Origin: Candidatus Accumulibacter appositus
GTDB taxonomy: Bacteria; Pseudomonadota; Gammaproteobacteria; Burkholderiales; Rhodocyclaceae
Reading direction: 5' to 3'
Assembly: GCA_000585055.1 (NCBI GenBank)
Contig: JEMX01000097.1
Coordinates: 1-64,000, forward strand
DNA: 64,000 nt
Positions 33,515-42,512 of the stretch are shown here, piece by piece (position 1 is the first letter of the stretch; each line of letters opens with the position of its first letter). The notes beneath the pieces were generated by a model that made no database searches, had not been told where the DNA came from, and worked only from the letters and a program-made list of their open reading frames with translations. The position numbers and the translations under genes were made by a program.

Positions 33515-34725
33515 CCAGCTTCATACTCTTCGCGGCACTGCTTGTCATCGCCGTTGTCGCCCTTCTGTTGCCACCCTTGCTGCGTGCGCCGAGGCCCTCC
33601 GGAGGGGCTGACCAGCGCGAAGCCAACCTGGCCATTTTTCGCGATCAGCTCGCGGAAATCGAGCGTGAGCGCGACAATGGATCACTGGCCGAAGCCGACT
33701 TCGAGCAGGCAAACAACGAGTTGCAGCGCCGTCTACTCGAGGAAGTTCAGCCAGACGCGAGAGCGCAGCACGAAACCCGCCCTGGCCGCAAGACGGCCCT
33801 GGCCCTGCTCCTCGTCCTGCCGCTGGCCGCGGCGGGCGGCTACGCGCTACTGGGCAACCAGGCCGCCCTCGACCCACTGCAGCGACAAGCGCGGATCACG
33901 CCCCAGCAGATCGAGGGCATGGTCAACGGGCTGGTCGAGAAGCTCAAGGAGAACCCCGACGACAGCAAGGGCTGGCTGATGCTCGCACGATCCTACAAGG
34001 TTCTGGAACGTTTTCCGGAGGCAGCCGAGGCCTATGGCCGGGCCGGCGCGCTGGTCGACGAGGATCCGGAACTGCTCGCCGATTATGCCGAGGTCCTCAG
34101 CCGCAGCCAGGGGGGCAAGCTGCAGGGAAAACCGACCGAACTGGTCGAACGTGCGCTGAAGATCGACCCCAACGCACCGCAGGCCTTGCTGCTGGCAGGC
34201 GCAGCAGCCAGCGACCGACAGCAGTTCGCCCTTGCCGCCGACTACTGGGCACGCTTGTTGCCGCAATTCGAGCCTGGATCGGACGAGGCCAAGGCACTCG
34301 CTGCAGCTGTCGAACGGGCGCGCGAAATCGCCGCGCAGCCTGCGTCAGGCAAACCGGCCGACCAGGCCACCAATGCCAGCGACGGGGTAGTCAGCGGCGA
34401 AGTGACGCTGAGCGGCGAGGTCGCCGGCCAGGCCAGACCGGACGACGTGCTGTTCGTTTTTGCGCGCGCCGAAGAGGGGCCGCGCATGCCGCTCGCCGCA
34501 ACGCGCGCACGGGTTGGTGACCTGCCGCTGCGCTTCCGCTTCGACGACTCGATGGCCCTCGCCGGCGGCAAGAAACTCTCGGATTTCGAGACCGTCAGCA
34601 TCGAAGCGCGTGTCGCCAAGGCCGGCAAGGCGCAGAGTTCGAGCGGTGACCTGTTTGGCACGCTCAGCGGCGTCAAACCCGGCAGCCAGGGACTCCGCCT
34701 GCTGATCGACCAGGTGCAACCCTAA
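33511..34725 (+). CDS. ccmI: CcmI/CycH: cytochrome c maturation TPR protein
   Basis: 404 residues: two membrane segments (N-terminal, and about residues 91-106), a TPR domain (KGWLMLARSYKVLERFPEAAEAYGRA near 150-175; PNAPQALLLAGAAASDRQ near 215), and a C-terminal beta-rich domain (GEVTLSGEVAGQARPDDVLFVFARA). CcmI binds apocytochrome C-termini and presents them to CcmF/H. Last gene of the ccm operon; a GC-rich hairpin follows 24 bp later. Confidence 0.93.
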   Translation: MTSFILFAALLVIAVVALLLPPLLRAPRPSGGADQREANLAIFRDQLAEIERERDNGSLAEADFEQANNELQRRLLEEVQPDARAQHETRPGRKTALALLLVLPLAAAGGYALLGNQAALDPLQRQARITPQQIEGMVNGLVEKLKENPDDSKGWLMLARSYKVLERFPEAAEAYGRAGALVDEDPELLADYAEVLSRSQGGKLQGKPTELVERALKIDPNAPQALLLAGAAASDRQQFALAADYWARLLPQFEPGSDEAKALAAAVERAREIAAQPASGKPADQATNASDGVVSGEVTLSGEVAGQARPDDVLFVFARAEEGPRMPLAATRARVGDLPLRFRFDDSMALAGGKKLSDFETVSIEARVAKAGKAQSSSGDLFGTLSGVKPGSQGLRLLIDQVQP

Positions 34726-34749
34726 GCCTAGCAGCCGTCGCCACAGACC

Positions 34750-34767
34750 CCACCGGCCCGCCGGTGG
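34750..34767. terminator. GC-rich hairpin after ccmI
   Basis: CCACCGG-CCCG-CCGGTGG, a 7-bp perfect stem 25 bp past the ccmI stop. Only a short T-containing stretch follows, so termination may be partial. Confidence 0.5.
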
Positions 34768-34784
34768 AGCGATTTCCCGGTTTG

Positions 34785-34827
34785 TTAACCTAGATCAAAC
34801 CGTCTGCGCGCCGTCCTCCGCTAGACT
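34785..34827 (+). promoter_or_regulatory. FNR-like promoter for the tetraheme cytochrome gene
   Basis: TTAACCTAGATCAA (34785-34798) keeps a perfect ATCAA half and a weaker left half of the FNR/ANR/DNR box. A -10-like TAGACT lies at 34822-34827, which puts the box centre about 42 bases upstream of the expected start, as for a class II FNR promoter. Confidence 0.55.
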
Positions 34828-34890
34828 CTCGGCAGCCTTGGCGCTGGCCAGAAGGCGTTTCGCAGATAAGTCTAAGGGGAGGGAAGTATC

Positions 34891-35496
34891 GTGTCAGATA
34901 ACCGCTCAGGATTCTGGGCAACACTCAAACGTCCAAGCATCAAGTACTCACTACTGACGCTGCTATCGGTCGGCTTCGCCTCGGGCGTGTTCTTCTGGGG
35001 TGGTTTCAACACCGCCATGGAAGCGACCAACACCCTCGAGTTCTGCATCGGCTGTCACGAGATGAAGGACAACGTCTACCAGGAATATAAGAAGACCATT
35101 CACTACAGCAACCGTACCGGCGTGCGCGCTTATTGCTCGGATTGCCACGTTCCCAAGGACTGGACGCACAAGATGATCCGCAAGATCCAGGCCAGCCGCG
35201 AACTCTATGGTAAGGTCATGGGAACGATCGATACGCCCGAGAAATTCGAAGCCAAGCGTCTCCAACTGGCAACCAGCGAGTGGGCACGCATGAAAGCCAG
35301 CGACTCACGCGAGTGCCGAAACTGCCATTCCTTCTCGGCAATGGACATCGAAAAGCAGAAGTCACGCGCCTCCAAGATGCATAAGATCGGTGTGGAAGAC
35401 AAACAGACGTGCATCGATTGCCACAAGGGCATCGCCCACAGCAAGCCGAAGAACATGCCGGAAGACGAAGAAGACGACGAAGACGCCACCTTCTAG
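34891..35496 (+). CDS. NapC/NirT-type membrane tetraheme cytochrome c
   Basis: 201 residues, GTG start at 34891 after a strong AGGGGAGGG ribosome-binding site. One N-terminal membrane anchor (about residues 19-36) and four CxxCH heme sites: C52 (CIGCH), C82 (CSDCH), C142 (CRNCH) and C174 (CIDCH). Proteins of this family pass electrons from the quinol pool to periplasmic reductases. No nap, nir or nrf reductase is adjacent, so its partner is probably the next cytochrome or a protein encoded elsewhere. The C-terminal tail is very acidic (EDEEDDEDATF). It sits just downstream of the ccm operon that would mature it. Confidence 0.92.
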   Translation: MSDNRSGFWATLKRPSIKYSLLTLLSVGFASGVFFWGGFNTAMEATNTLEFCIGCHEMKDNVYQEYKKTIHYSNRTGVRAYCSDCHVPKDWTHKMIRKIQASRELYGKVMGTIDTPEKFEAKRLQLATSEWARMKASDSRECRNCHSFSAMDIEKQKSRASKMHKIGVEDKQTCIDCHKGIAHSKPKNMPEDEEDDEDATF

Positions 35497-35537
35497 TCGC
35501 AGCGAGCACAGCCAGCGAAAGCTGACCTCATCTGCGA

Positions 35538-35570
35538 GCAAGGCAGGCAGGAATCATCTGCCTGCCTTGC
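35538..35570. promoter_or_regulatory. Intercistronic hairpin between the two cytochrome genes
   Basis: GCAAGGCAGGCAG (35538-35550) and CTGCCTGCCTTGC (35558-35570) form a perfect 13-bp stem with a 7-base loop. An outer CTGC/GCAG pair extends it past a 2-base bulge. No T-run follows, so it probably tunes mRNA stability or relative expression of the two cytochromes. Confidence 0.65.
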
Positions 35571-35607
35571 GCAGTGATAACCGTATCAATCCTGAATGGA
35601 GTGTGAA

Positions 35608-36447
35608 ATGAAAAAAACGACCGTTTCCCTGGCCCTGTTCGGTGCCTTACTGGCCTTCGGTTCGCAGCTGGCACAGGCTGCAGCCCCTGACTGGAGCAAG
35701 GTTCCCAAACGCACCGTTCAGGTTTTCCACGCCGGCGTAACGCCGGTCGAGTGGGTAATGAAGAAGTCGGAGCACAGTGGTCGTACCGGCGTCAACAAAG
35801 GCGAAAGCTGTGTCGGTTGCCATGAAGAAAAGGGTAACCTCAACTTCGACATGAAGCGTCTGGCGAGCAAGGAACTCGAACCAAAGGGTGCACCGAAAAC
35901 GATGAGCTTCCCGGTCACCATCCAGTCGGCGTATGACAAGGAAAATGCCTATGTTCGTTTGACCTTCAAGGCACCGGCCGGCGCTTTCGACCCCGTTGAC
36001 AAGGAAAATGAAGTCAAAGTGGCAATGATGTTCGCCAATGCCGACGTTCCCAAGGGCGATCAAGTGGGCTGCTGGGCGACCTGCCATGGCGACGCACGGA
36101 CCATGCCGGGCGCTGACGACAAGAAGACCAAGTACACCAAGAGCGGCGCCTACGAGTTGATGCAGTGGAAGAGCGCCGCGGGCGCCAAAGCCGTCGACGG
36201 CTCGGTGACCGATAAGCGCAACATGGAAGGCGGTACCGCCAACGTGCAGGTTGAAGGCGGCAAGTCCGGCGACACCTACACGGTGACTTTCACCCGCAAG
36301 CTGTCGGGTGCGCTGGCCGAAGGCAAGGCCGTCCCGTTCGGCGTCGCCGTCCATGCCGACCATGCCACCGGTCGTTTCCATCATGTGTCGATGGGTTACA
36401 CCATGGGCTTCGGTGTCGATGCCGACGTGAAGTCCGCCAAACAGTAA
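35608..36447 (+). CDS. Ethylbenzene dehydrogenase gamma-like periplasmic cytochrome c
   Basis: 279 residues from ATG 35608 (GGAG at 35598). Signal peptide ending AQAAA near residue 26. One standard heme site CVGCH (C68-H72) and a second site CWATCH (C155-H160) with three rather than two residues between the cysteines. The second half resembles the EB_dh/DMSO-reductase gamma heme domain (FGVAVHADHATGRFHHVSMGY near the end). It is probably the soluble electron partner of the preceding NapC-like cytochrome. No molybdenum enzyme is next to it. A clear intrinsic terminator follows. Confidence 0.82.
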   Translation: MKKTTVSLALFGALLAFGSQLAQAAAPDWSKVPKRTVQVFHAGVTPVEWVMKKSEHSGRTGVNKGESCVGCHEEKGNLNFDMKRLASKELEPKGAPKTMSFPVTIQSAYDKENAYVRLTFKAPAGAFDPVDKENEVKVAMMFANADVPKGDQVGCWATCHGDARTMPGADDKKTKYTKSGAYELMQWKSAAGAKAVDGSVTDKRNMEGGTANVQVEGGKSGDTYTVTFTRKLSGALAEGKAVPFGVAVHADHATGRFHHVSMGYTMGFGVDADVKSAKQ

Positions 36448-36467
36448 GCGATCCACAGCGCGTACGT

Positions 36468-36496
36468 AAAGCAGGGCTACCGCCCTGCTTTTTTTT
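36468..36496 (+). terminator. Rho-independent terminator after the cytochrome pair
   Basis: Stem AGCAGGGC (36470-36477), loop TACC, stem GCCCTGCT (36482-36489), then an eight-base T run. Textbook intrinsic terminator 20 bp after the stop. Confidence 0.92.
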
Positions 36497-36561
36497 CGTC
36501 GCGCCGTTCTTTGCGGCGCAGCTGTTCGGCTGCGCGGCGCCCTTACCGGCCGCGCGGTCGA

Positions 36562-37989
36562 TCAGAGGAGTTGGTTCACCAGGTGATCGGTACGCGTGCG
36601 CGCCAGGCGCTTGAGCAGGCGCTGGACCGGCGCCGGGTAGCTATCGACAGCGTCAAGCGTGCGGTGGTGATCGAGCCGCTGCGCGTGCGCCAGGATGCGC
36701 TCGAGCTCGGCTTCGTGCTGCGCGCGCAGGTAGTGCTGCGGGTCGTGGATCAGCAGCCCGTTCTCAAGATCGAGACGCCAAGCCCGAGGGTTGATGTTGC
36801 TGCCGGTGAGCAGCGCGTAATCGTCGTCGACCAGCAGACCCTTCAGGTGAAAGCTGTTCTTCTCGTGCCGCCAGAGGTAAAGGTCGAGAATGCCCTCGTC
36901 GACGGCCTTCTGGTGCGTCTTGCAGAAGCGACGCAGATTGGCCTCGTAAAGGTAGGGCAGCGCACCAATCGTCGTGAACGGCAGGTCCGTGGGAATGTAG
37001 TAGTCGTTGGCAGTCTTGTCGCCGACGATGATGCTCACCTGGCAGCGCTGCCGAATCTTCTCGTCGATCGCCCGCCGTACCGGGCGCGGCAGGTTGAAAT
37101 AGGGTGTAAAGATGACCAGGCGTCGCTCGGCGCGCTCGATCAGCTGTAGCACCACTGCATTGAGCGGGTTGGCGCGCCCCAGGCCAAGCAGCGGCGTAAC
37201 GCCGACCTGTCCCGCGCCGATCGGCGCCGAAGCAGCGGCAGAGGCGGCGGTGATGACATAGTTGCTTTCGGCAAGCGTTCGCCGCAAATTGGCAATCGCA
37301 CGGCGCAACGACGAGGTCTTTGGTCTGGACGCGGTATCAAGCGCGCACACGGCTGGGTGCGGCTGCAGCACCTCCATCAGCAGTCCGGCAAGACTGTCGG
37401 CGACTTGGCGGCTGGCGATCAGATGATAGCGATCCAGCCGATAACGCTGGTGCCAATACAGGTAGATATCGTTGATGCTCCCACCGCTGTAAAGAACCTC
37501 GTCGTCAATGACGAACCCCTTCAGGTGCATCACCCCCATCAACTCGCGCTTTTGCACCGCTACGCCATAGATCGGCACGCCCGGGCCGAGACGGCCCGCC
37601 ATTTCCGTGTACAGAGCGGCGTTGCCGGCGCTGCGTGCCTTGCCGATCAGACCCCGTTGGGCGCGGTGCCAATCGACGAAGACGGCGATCTGCAGCGCCG
37701 GCCGTGCCAGCTTGGCCGCATACAGGGCCTCAAGCACTTCCCGGCCCGCGTCATCATCCTGGAGATAGAGCGTGCTGATCAGAATTCGCCCGCGGGCCGC
37801 GGCGATCAGAGCCAGTAGCCTCTCGCGGAACTCTTCCGGGCCAGACAAAGTCACGATGCACTCCGTCGGCACGGGGATGCACGGCAAAGTGTCGAGCGCG
37901 CCTTCAGGCCTGTCCCGACGGCCGCGCAGACGTTGCAGTGCCGCGAGGAATACGGCGGTCCGGGAACGATATTCGAGAATTTTTTTCAC
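36562..37989 (-). CDS. pssA: Phosphatidylserine synthase PssA (phospholipase D superfamily)
   Basis: 475 residues. Two HKD motifs: HLKGFVIDD at 155-163 (H155, K157, D162) and HLKGLLVDDDYALLTGSNIN at 381-400 (H381, K383, D388). The SGGSIND and NPRAWRLDLENGL flanks match the type I enzyme of gamma/betaproteobacteria, which condenses CDP-diacylglycerol with serine at the membrane surface. Length fits E. coli PssA (about 450) with a short N-terminal extension. Monocistronic, convergent with the cytochrome pair. Confidence 0.92.
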   Translation of the reverse strand: MKKILEYRSRTAVFLAALQRLRGRRDRPEGALDTLPCIPVPTECIVTLSGPEEFRERLLALIAAARGRILISTLYLQDDDAGREVLEALYAAKLARPALQIAVFVDWHRAQRGLIGKARSAGNAALYTEMAGRLGPGVPIYGVAVQKRELMGVMHLKGFVIDDEVLYSGGSINDIYLYWHQRYRLDRYHLIASRQVADSLAGLLMEVLQPHPAVCALDTASRPKTSSLRRAIANLRRTLAESNYVITAASAAASAPIGAGQVGVTPLLGLGRANPLNAVVLQLIERAERRLVIFTPYFNLPRPVRRAIDEKIRQRCQVSIIVGDKTANDYYIPTDLPFTTIGALPYLYEANLRRFCKTHQKAVDEGILDLYLWRHEKNSFHLKGLLVDDDYALLTGSNINPRAWRLDLENGLLIHDPQHYLRAQHEAELERILAHAQRLDHHRTLDAVDSYPAPVQRLLKRLARTRTDHLVNQLL

Positions 37990-38315
37990 CGCCGGCGATT
38001 ATACGCGCAGGCCAGGCAGTAGCGCTTGCCCTGCCACGCGCCATGCGCGGCGCTCCTGATTGGGCTTTTAACGGTCATCACAGGGCGAGATACCCCGGAT
38101 CATGAAAGTCATGACCGTTCCCCCGTCTTTCCCGGCCTTTCGCACGCCAGGGGAGAAAGGAGATGCGTGAGTCGCGTAGGCGACTTTCACATTAGCGCGG
38201 AGCGGACTCGCAAGTTTCTCTTTCTGCGGCCGTCAGGCCGTCAACGTCGAACAGGGATCGCCACTGTCCTGCGCCATGCAGTACCAGGCGCTCGCCGAAC
38301 AACGGAGAAAACAGT
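37990..38315. other. Intergenic region, mostly a dispersed repeat
   Basis: No gene is seen. It holds the pssA promoter region, a dispersed repeat (38101-38194) and the leader of a truncated HDOD gene, whose GGAG ribosome-binding site is intact near 38306. Confidence 0.6.
38101..38194 (+). repeat. Dispersed repeat, copy 1
   Basis: Begins CATGAAAGTCATGACC and ends in GTGAGTCGCGTAGGCGACTT then TCACATTA. The inner GTCGC-GTAG-GCGAC forms a hairpin. The same layout occurs in the opposite orientation at 52354-52449; ends are well conserved and the middle (CCCC/GGGGAGAA-rich) is more variable. Confidence 0.75.
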
Positions 38316-38467
38316 ATGCCGAGCGCAGTCGACATCGTCGCGCAAACCGATCGCCTGCCATCGTTGCCGGCGGCCTATCTGGAAGTGAAGCGGGTAATCG
38401 ACGACACCAACGGCTCGATCCGCCAATTGGCTGCCGCGATGAGCAGTGATGCGGCGATGGCGCGCTG
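38316..38467 (+). pseudogene. Truncated HDOD-domain signalling gene
   Basis: The first 50 or so codons encode IVAQTDRLPSLPAAYLEVKR followed by VIDDTNGSIRQLAAAMSSDAAMAR, the N-terminal helix set of HDOD domains. Homology stops there; the ORF runs into unrelated sequence (stop at 38561) that overlaps the convergent DUF5668-like gene. The start codon and ribosome-binding site look intact, so the gene lost its 3' part by deletion. Confidence 0.65.
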
Positions 38468-38487
38468 CGCTGAGGAAGGCCCGTTGC

Positions 38488-38685
38488 TTAGCGCTCTTCC
38501 GGCCTCTTCCGAGGCGGCTGCTCGGTTCCCGGCGCCAAAAACATGCCAATGCCCAGGATGATCAGCAGTAAAGGCCACCAGGTACGCAGCAATTGCCCCA
38601 GATCGACATCAAACAGGCCCAGGTTGCTGGCCAGAGCCAATACACCGATCACGATCAGCGCGATGGCGCCAACATTCCCTCTCAT
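38488..38685 (-). CDS. Small LiaI/DUF5668-like membrane protein
   Basis: 65 residues from ATG 38685, which has a GGAGGAAG ribosome-binding site; an in-frame start at 38730 is less likely. Two hydrophobic segments (AIALIVIGVLALASNLGLF and TWWPLLLIILGIGMFL) match the LiaI-LiaF-like/DUF5668 repeat, then a basic tail. Role unknown; related domains occur in envelope-stress proteins. Confidence 0.72.
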   Translation of the reverse strand: MRGNVGAIALIVIGVLALASNLGLFDVDLGQLLRTWWPLLLIILGIGMFLAPGTEQPPRKRPEER

Positions 38686-38755
38686 CTTCCTTCCTCCCAA
38701 GTGCCCCCGGCCAATGCTGCCCGACCGCATTGCGGCCCGATTCCCGGAAGCACTG

Positions 38756-38782
38756 CACTCTCCGCACTCTCTGCACTCTCCG
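38756..38782. repeat. Three 9-bp tandem copies (CACTCTCYG)
   Basis: CACTCTCCG, CACTCTCTG and CACTCTCCG follow each other directly in the gap between the small membrane protein gene and the prpD stop. Non-coding simple repeat. Confidence 0.8.
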
Positions 38783-38796
38783 CCGCGGCGATAGGC

Positions 38797-40239
38797 TTAC
38801 GGCACATAGCGATCGAGGTAATCGTTCACCGCCAGTGTCCCCAGTCCGCGTACGTCGAGCGACGACTCGAGGATGACAGCCTGCTGCTCGGGAGTGAATC
38901 GGCGGGCCAGATGCTTCCTGAACTTCTCGAGCAGCACCGGGATACCCTCCGCACGCCGACGACGGTGACCCAGCGGGTATTCGCAGACCAGTTCGTCTGT
39001 CTGGCTGCCGTCGGCGAAAAAGACCTGTAGCGCGTTGGCGATCGACCGCTTCTCGGGATTCAGGTAGTCGGCCGAGAAGCGCTGGTCTTCGACGACCTCG
39101 ATCTTGGCGCGCAAGGCATCGATGCGCGGGTCCGCTGCGGCTTCGTCCTCGTAGGCGTCAGCACTGAGTTCGCCGTTGATCAGGGCGTAAGCGACCATGT
39201 ACTGCAGGCAATGATCGCGATCCGCGGGATTATGCAGCGGCCCTTTCTTGTCGATGATGCGCAGCGCCGATTCGTGGGTACGAATGACAAGCTTGTCGAT
39301 TCCTGCGAGTGCTTCCAGCACCTGCGGATGCAGCTCGACCGCACATTCAACCGCCGTCTGGGCATGGAACTCGGCGGGATAACTGATCTTGAAGAGCACG
39401 TTTTCGATCACGTAGCTGCCGTACGGGCGAGAAACTCGCAAGGCTTGCCCCTTGAACAGCGCCGCCTGGAAACCCCAAGTCCTGGCCGTCAGCGCACTCG
39501 GATAGCCCATTTCGCCCTTGAGCGAAAACAAGGCCAGCATCACCCCGCGCGCAGTCGCATCGCCAGCGGCCCAGGACTTGCGCGAACCGGTGTTCGGTGC
39601 ATGCCGATAGGTACGCAGCGGATGGCCATCGACGAAAGCCTGTGAGACGGCGTTGATGATCTGTGATCGTCCGCCTCCCAACAGCCAGGTGCACACAGCG
39701 GCGGTAGCCACCTTGACCAGCAGCACGTGATCCAGGCCGACGCGATTGAAGCTGTTCTCCAGCGCCAGCACACCCTGAATCTCGTAGGCCTTGATCATCG
39801 CTTCGAGAACCTGGCGCATCGGCAACGGTGCCTGACCGCTGGCGAGACGGGTTCGCGACAACCAATCTGCGGTGGCCAGGATGCCGCCGAGGTTATCCGA
39901 TGGATGCCCCCACTCGGCCGCCAGCCAGGTGTCGTTGAAATCCAGCCAGCGGATCAGGGTGCCGATATTGAACGCCGCCTGGATCGGGTCCAGCTGAAAC
40001 GCTGTTCCGGGAACGCGTGCGCCATGCGGTACGACGGTACCCGGAACGACCGGCCCGAGCAGCTTGGTGCAGGCCGGGTAGGCAAGCGCCTCTAGGCCGC
40101 AGCCGAGGGCATCGATCAGGCAGTAACGTGCGGTATTGAAGGCGCCGCTGGAGTCGATCTTGTAGTCCAGAACGTAGTTCGCGATATCGACCAGCAACTG
40201 ATCGGGATCGGGGCGGGACTCGGGAATTCGTGATGACAT
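38797..40239 (-). CDS. prpD: 2-methylcitrate dehydratase PrpD
   Basis: 480-residue MmgE/PrpD-family enzyme that dehydrates 2-methylcitrate to 2-methyl-cis-aconitate in propionate breakdown. Landmarks are [21 protein letters not shown] near residue 43, [20 protein letters not shown] near 96 and [19 protein letters not shown] near 217. It lies 100 bp downstream of prpC in the same orientation, so the two are probably one operon. prpB and a PrpR-type regulator are not in view. Confidence 0.93.
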   Translation of the reverse strand: MSSRIPESRPDPDQLLVDIANYVLDYKIDSSGAFNTARYCLIDALGCGLEALAYPACTKLLGPVVPGTVVPHGARVPGTAFQLDPIQAAFNIGTLIRWLDFNDTWLAAEWGHPSDNLGGILATADWLSRTRLASGQAPLPMRQVLEAMIKAYEIQGVLALENSFNRVGLDHVLLVKVATAAVCTWLLGGGRSQIINAVSQAFVDGHPLRTYRHAPNTGSRKSWAAGDATARGVMLALFSLKGEMGYPSALTARTWGFQAALFKGQALRVSRPYGSYVIENVLFKISYPAEFHAQTAVECAVELHPQVLEALAGIDKLVIRTHESALRIIDKKGPLHNPADRDHCLQYMVAYALINGELSADAYEDEAAADPRIDALRAKIEVVEDQRFSADYLNPEKRSIANALQVFFADGSQTDELVCEYPLGHRRRRAEGIPVLLEKFRKHLARRFTPEQQAVILESSLDVRGLGTLAVNDYLDRYVP

Positions 40240-40339
40240 CTTGCTTCTCCTGCGGCTGCTACCGGGCCGCCCGGGTTCGCCAAAGACCGACTTGCGGTCC
40301 GCTTGCCGCCAGCTGACTGCCTCGCGAGGGCGCGTAATT

Positions 40340-41512
40340 CTAGCTGCGTTCGCCCAGGGAGACGAATTCCTGCACCTCGGGACCGACGTAGTTGGCCGAC
40401 GGACGAATCAGCTTGCCGTCTATGCGCTGCTCGATGATGTGTGCTGCCCAGCCGCTGCTCCGCGCGATCACGAACAGCGGCGTGAACATCGGCGTCGGGA
40501 CCGCCAGCATGTGGTAGACCACCCCCGAGAACCAATCGACATTGGGGAACATGCGCTTCTGCTCCCACATCACCCGCTCGATACGACTGGCGATGTCGAA
40601 CAGTGCCTGATTGTCGCCATCACTGCACAGCTGCTGCGCGACGGCACGGATCACCTTGTGGCGTGGATCAGCAATGGTGTACAGGGGGTGACCGAAGCCG
40701 ATGATGATTTCCCGCTTGGCCAGGCGGCTGCAAATGTCGCTTTCGGCCTGCTGCGGATCGTGATAGCGGCTCTGAATCTCGAACGCGGCTTCGTTGGCGC
40801 CGCCATGTCGGGGGCCGCTGAGCGCCCCGATGGCACCGCTGACCGCCGCGTAAAGGTCGGCGCCGGTCCCGGCGATGGTCCTCGCAGTGAAGGTCGAAGC
40901 GTTGAACTCGTGCTCGGCGTAGAGTACCAGCGACTTGTCGAGGCTGCTGGCGTGCAGCGCCGAGGGCGCCTTGCCGCAGAGCAGGTGCAGAAAGTGTGCC
41001 GCGATCGAGGCGTCGTCGGTCTCGGTTTCGATGCGTCGGCCATTATGCGACCAGTGATACCAGTAAAGCAGCATCGACCCGAAGCTGGCAATCAGACGCT
41101 CGGCGATCTCGCGCGCACCGCCGGGATTGTGATCCTGCGCCTCGGGCAGAATGGTGCCCAGCGCCGAGCAGCCGCTGCGCAGCACGTCGGTCGGGTGCGC
41201 CGACGCGGGCAGGTTTTCCAGGACCGGCCGCAGCCGCACCGGCAAGCCGCGCAGGGTCTTCAGCTTCTTGCGGTACTGGTTGAGCTGGTTCAGACTCGGC
41301 AAGCGCCCATAGAGGAGCAGATAGGCCACTTCCTCGAACGTGGCGTGCTCGGCCAGGGCGATGACGTCATAGCCGCGGTAGTGAAGATCGTTACCGTTGC
41401 GGCCGACCGAACAGATCGCCGTATTGCCGGCCACCACACCGGACAGCGCGACCGACTTCTTGCCTTTGGGCACTGCGCTCGCGGGCACTTCGTTCTTCAG
41501 CACCTCGTTCAT
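40340..41512 (-). CDS. prpC: 2-methylcitrate synthase PrpC
   Basis: 390 residues from ATG 41512 (GGAGG at a better distance than for the ATG at 41515). Citrate synthase fold with [24 protein letters not shown] near residue 46, [13 protein letters not shown] around 230 and [15 protein letters not shown] around 264 carrying the active-site histidines. The short leader and length are typical of the propionyl-CoA-using PrpC rather than GltA. First gene of the prpCD pair. Confidence 0.92.
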   Translation of the reverse strand: MNEVLKNEVPASAVPKGKKSVALSGVVAGNTAICSVGRNGNDLHYRGYDVIALAEHATFEEVAYLLLYGRLPSLNQLNQYRKKLKTLRGLPVRLRPVLENLPASAHPTDVLRSGCSALGTILPEAQDHNPGGAREIAERLIASFGSMLLYWYHWSHNGRRIETETDDASIAAHFLHLLCGKAPSALHASSLDKSLVLYAEHEFNASTFTARTIAGTGADLYAAVSGAIGALSGPRHGGANEAAFEIQSRYHDPQQAESDICSRLAKREIIIGFGHPLYTIADPRHKVIRAVAQQLCSDGDNQALFDIASRIERVMWEQKRMFPNVDWFSGVVYHMLAVPTPMFTPLFVIARSSGWAAHIIEQRIDGKLIRPSANYVGPEVQEFVSLGERS

Positions 41513-41649
41513 CATCCCCTCCCCTGGCCAGCCAGCCGGCACGTTGCGGACGAGTATTCCCGAGCTTGGCCCTCGCGGTCAACAGCGGCTGCGCGCTTTC
41601 AGCCGTCGTCTGTCGGTGGCAGGCATGCGCTCGCCCACGCTGCGATAAG

Positions 41650-42189
41650 TCAGTCCCCGGAGTAGTCCGACTCCTGGCCTCCGGCAAGGCTGGCATCGGC
41701 AGCACTGTCCGAGCGCAGTCCTTCTGCGGCGGGCAGGCGTGCCGGCGGCAGAAAGGCCAGGGTGCAGGCACTTTCATGCCCGATCAAGGGTTTCGGCAGC
41801 GGCACGATTTCCACATCGGTGACCCCGACTTCGATCATTCCCAGGCGTTCGGCCGCCGCCCGCGAGAGGTCGATGACCCGGCTGCGATGGCCCATGCGAT
41901 CGTTGATCCGGACCACCACGCAGTAGGCGGAAAAAGGGCGGCGGACGGCAACCACCGTTCCCAGTGGGAAGCGATTGCTCGCCGCCGAAAGCTTGCTGTG
42001 ATGAAAGGTTTTGCCCGAGGCAGTTCTGCGGCCGGTAAATCGTTTGCCGTAGAAACTCGCCCGACCGGAAAGAATTGACGGCATTTCCGGCCACTCGCCG
42101 GCCCGCTTGAGAAGCGTCGCGGATTCGCCGAGCGCCGGTCCAGAAACCGCGGACAGGGCCAGGGCGAGCAGCGCCAACAGCCGCTTCAC
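41650..42189 (-). CDS. RlpA-like DPBB protein (short form)
   Basis: 179 residues from a GTG at 42189 giving a clean signal peptide (KRLLALLALALSAVSGPALG); the longer in-frame ORF from 42282 has no conserved leader. A double-psi beta-barrel follows: ASFYGKRFTGRRTASGKTF, HHSKLSAASNRFPLGTVVAV, RINDRMGHRSRVIDLSRAAA. No SPOR domain and no lipobox cysteine at the cleavage site, unlike the second RlpA in this window. Probably a periplasmic peptidoglycan-acting protein related to the septal lytic transglycosylase RlpA. Confidence 0.82.
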   Translation of the reverse strand: MKRLLALLALALSAVSGPALGESATLLKRAGEWPEMPSILSGRASFYGKRFTGRRTASGKTFHHSKLSAASNRFPLGTVVAVRRPFSAYCVVVRINDRMGHRSRVIDLSRAAAERLGMIEVGVTDVEIVPLPKPLIGHESACTLAFLPPARLPAAEGLRSDSAADASLAGGQESDYSGD

Positions 42190-42512
42190 CGAACGCAGGC
42201 CCAGGCCAGCGCCAGCCCGGCAAGCTGTCGCATGGGCAGCAGCGCTGGTCGCCGGGCCGCGATCACCGCCACCGCCTGCCATTCAGCTGCCAAGGGCAAG
42301 GACCGCTAAAGCCAGCCCACAGCTCGGCAAAGCGCTTACAATTCCAGTTTTTTGTGCACAATGGCGCATGCAAGGTCCCCCCGCGGTGGCATCCGGTCAC
42401 CAGTAATGGCGCAAGCTGCTAAGAATAGCCTGCTCACTGGCGCCCGCACAAGCCACACAGCGATCTCCCCTGCCCCCTGCCGGGCACCGGCATTGCCCTG
42501 AAGGCGGTCGAA
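42190..42512. other. Divergent intergenic region
   Basis: 323 bp between divergent rlpA-like and the DedA-like gene. I see an AT-richer stretch (CTTACAATTCCAG...TGCACAATGG, about 42335-42365) that could hold a promoter toward the DedA-like gene, and no gene. Confidence 0.4.

Noticed and set aside
34750-34767. Hairpin after ccmI as a certain terminator
   Set aside because: No uridine tract follows directly, so it is listed only at moderate confidence.
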